NCBI GenBank assembly: GCA_964588795.1
Contig: CAZPQN010000026.1
Span: forward strand, 1 to 34,250
Reading direction: 5' to 3'
Origin: CAZPQN01 sp964588795
GTDB lineage: Bacteria > Fidelibacterota > UBA2242
Length of the DNA stretch: 34,250 nt
How positions within the stretch are numbered: position 1 is the first letter of the stretch; every line of letters starts with the position of its first letter. The notes beneath the pieces were generated by a model. It did no database searches. It was not told the origin of the DNA and worked only from the letters and a program-made list of their open reading frames with translations. Below, piece after piece: positions 33,573-34,250 of this stretch. Position numbers and translations under genes: made by a program.

Positions 33573-34232
33573 ATGTTTTTAAAAGAAGAGGATAAGAAAA
33601 TCGTACGCCGGCAGTTGACCGCCATGACCGGGCGGGTTAGAATGGTAAATTTTACCCAGACTCTGGAGTGTCAGTACTGCCAGGATACGCGTCAGTTATT
33701 GGAGGAGCTCGCCGTTCTTTCCGAGCTGCTCAGCCTGGAGGTGTATAATTTTCAGACCGATCGGCAGGTCGCGGAACAATACGGCGTGACGCAAATTCCG
33801 GCGACAGTCCTGGTACCGGAGAATAATCCGCACGGTCGCGTAAAATTCTACGGCATTCCGGCAGGTTACGAATTCAACAGCCTGCTGGACGGCATCCTGG
33901 ATCTTTCGACCGGTCAACTGAATTTACCGGCAGAAATCGAAAAGGGCCTCGCGTCGATTAAAAAACCGGTACATCTGCAGGTTTTTGTAACCCCAACCTG
34001 TCCCTATTGTCCCGCCGCGGTGCGTACCGCGCATAAATTTGCCATCCTGAACCCATTGATTCGGGCTGAAATGGTGGAAGCGATCGAATTCCCACATCTG
34101 GCCCAGCGCTACTCAGTGCGCGGTGTGCCGCGTACCATTGTCAATGAAAAGTGGTCGTTGGAAGGCGCCGTGCCGCCGGCGGCAGTGTTGGCCAAGATTC
34201 GGGAAGCGCTGGCCGAAAATCAGGCAGGATAA
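33573..34232 (+). CDS. Protein disulfide oxidoreductase (tandem thioredoxin folds)
   Basis: A 219-residue cytosolic redox protein made of two thioredoxin folds, the PDO/glutaredoxin-like family first known from hyperthermophiles. Fold 1 has C33-x2-C36 (ECQYCQ) and the cis-proline loop TQIPAT; fold 2 has C142-x2-C145 (TCPYCP) and RGVPRT. Both active sites are intact. The ATG at 33573 has AGGAG eight bases upstream; the ATG at 33558 lies before that site and is less likely. There is no signal peptide. The role is probably intracellular disulfide exchange or, with a thioredoxin-reductase partner, peroxide defence; no partner is in the window. Divergent from thyX. Confidence 0.88.
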   Translation: MFLKEEDKKIVRRQLTAMTGRVRMVNFTQTLECQYCQDTRQLLEELAVLSELLSLEVYNFQTDRQVAEQYGVTQIPATVLVPENNPHGRVKFYGIPAGYEFNSLLDGILDLSTGQLNLPAEIEKGLASIKKPVHLQVFVTPTCPYCPAAVRTAHKFAILNPLIRAEMVEAIEFPHLAQRYSVRGVPRTIVNEKWSLEGAVPPAAVLAKIREALAENQAG

Positions 34233-34250
34233 ATATCTCCAGGATGGTGC

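Noticed and set aside
1..34250. tRNA, rRNA or riboswitch genes.
   Set aside because: None was recognised by eye on either strand; short RNA genes could be missed without a covariance search.

Overview
The window looks like a piece of a bacterial genome from the Fibrobacteres-Chlorobi-Bacteroidetes (FCB) superphylum, most likely an uncultivated candidate-phylum relative (KSB1, Marinimicrobia or Calditrichota type) rather than a typical Bacteroides. Evidence: two exported proteins end in the Por-secretion (type IX) sorting domain with the YPNPFN signature, a third ends in a related FlgD-like domain, a PorV/PorQ-family outer-membrane protein and a TonB-dependent receptor sit beside them, and one promoter matches the Bacteroidetes TTTG/TAnnTTTG consensus. 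ThyX and a two-domain protein disulfide oxidoreductase are compatible with, but do not prove, a thermophilic or anaerobic life style. A run of exactly 100 N (8206-8305) shows this is a scaffolded assembly, probably a metagenome-assembled genome.

Region 1 (1-9603) is a type I-B CRISPR-Cas locus, all on the minus strand and visibly AT-richer than the rest. In transcription order: cas6, a REP-associated tyrosine transposase (RAYT) with flanking palindromes, cas8b, cas7, cas5, cas3, cas1, cas2, cas4, an AT-rich leader, and one CRISPR repeat at base 1 where the window is cut. cas4 lies after cas2 instead of before cas1. The RAYT sits between cas6 and the other Cascade genes. Around it are six 20-base palindromes whose two arms covary; consecutive units on each side are exactly 51 bases apart.

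Region 2 (about 9900-18702, plus strand) is a four-gene envelope operon: TonB-dependent receptor, exported protein with FlgD-like tail, PorV-like barrel, and a large FG-GAP/Asp-box protein with a type IX sorting domain. It starts at a sigma70-like promoter and ends at a strong UUCG-loop terminator. It plausibly makes an export/anchoring module with its own cargo.

Region 3 (18733-25690) is housekeeping: a B12-binding radical SAM enzyme, penicillin-binding protein 1A and purine nucleoside phosphorylase (a minus-strand pair), imidazolonepropionase, then an unknown exported protein with a DUF350-like membrane protein, closed by a terminator.

Region 4 (25710-34250): two paralogous fibronectin-like/TPR lipoproteins on the minus strand bracket a divergent 73-residue Tat-signal microprotein with WWWW, HHHH and polyproline runs. 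Upstream of the second lipoprotein are a 1475-residue beta-helix type IX cargo protein and thyX; a divergent protein disulfide oxidoreductase ends the window. The lipoprotein/Tat-microprotein cluster and the covarying palindrome array inside the cas operon are the least explained parts.
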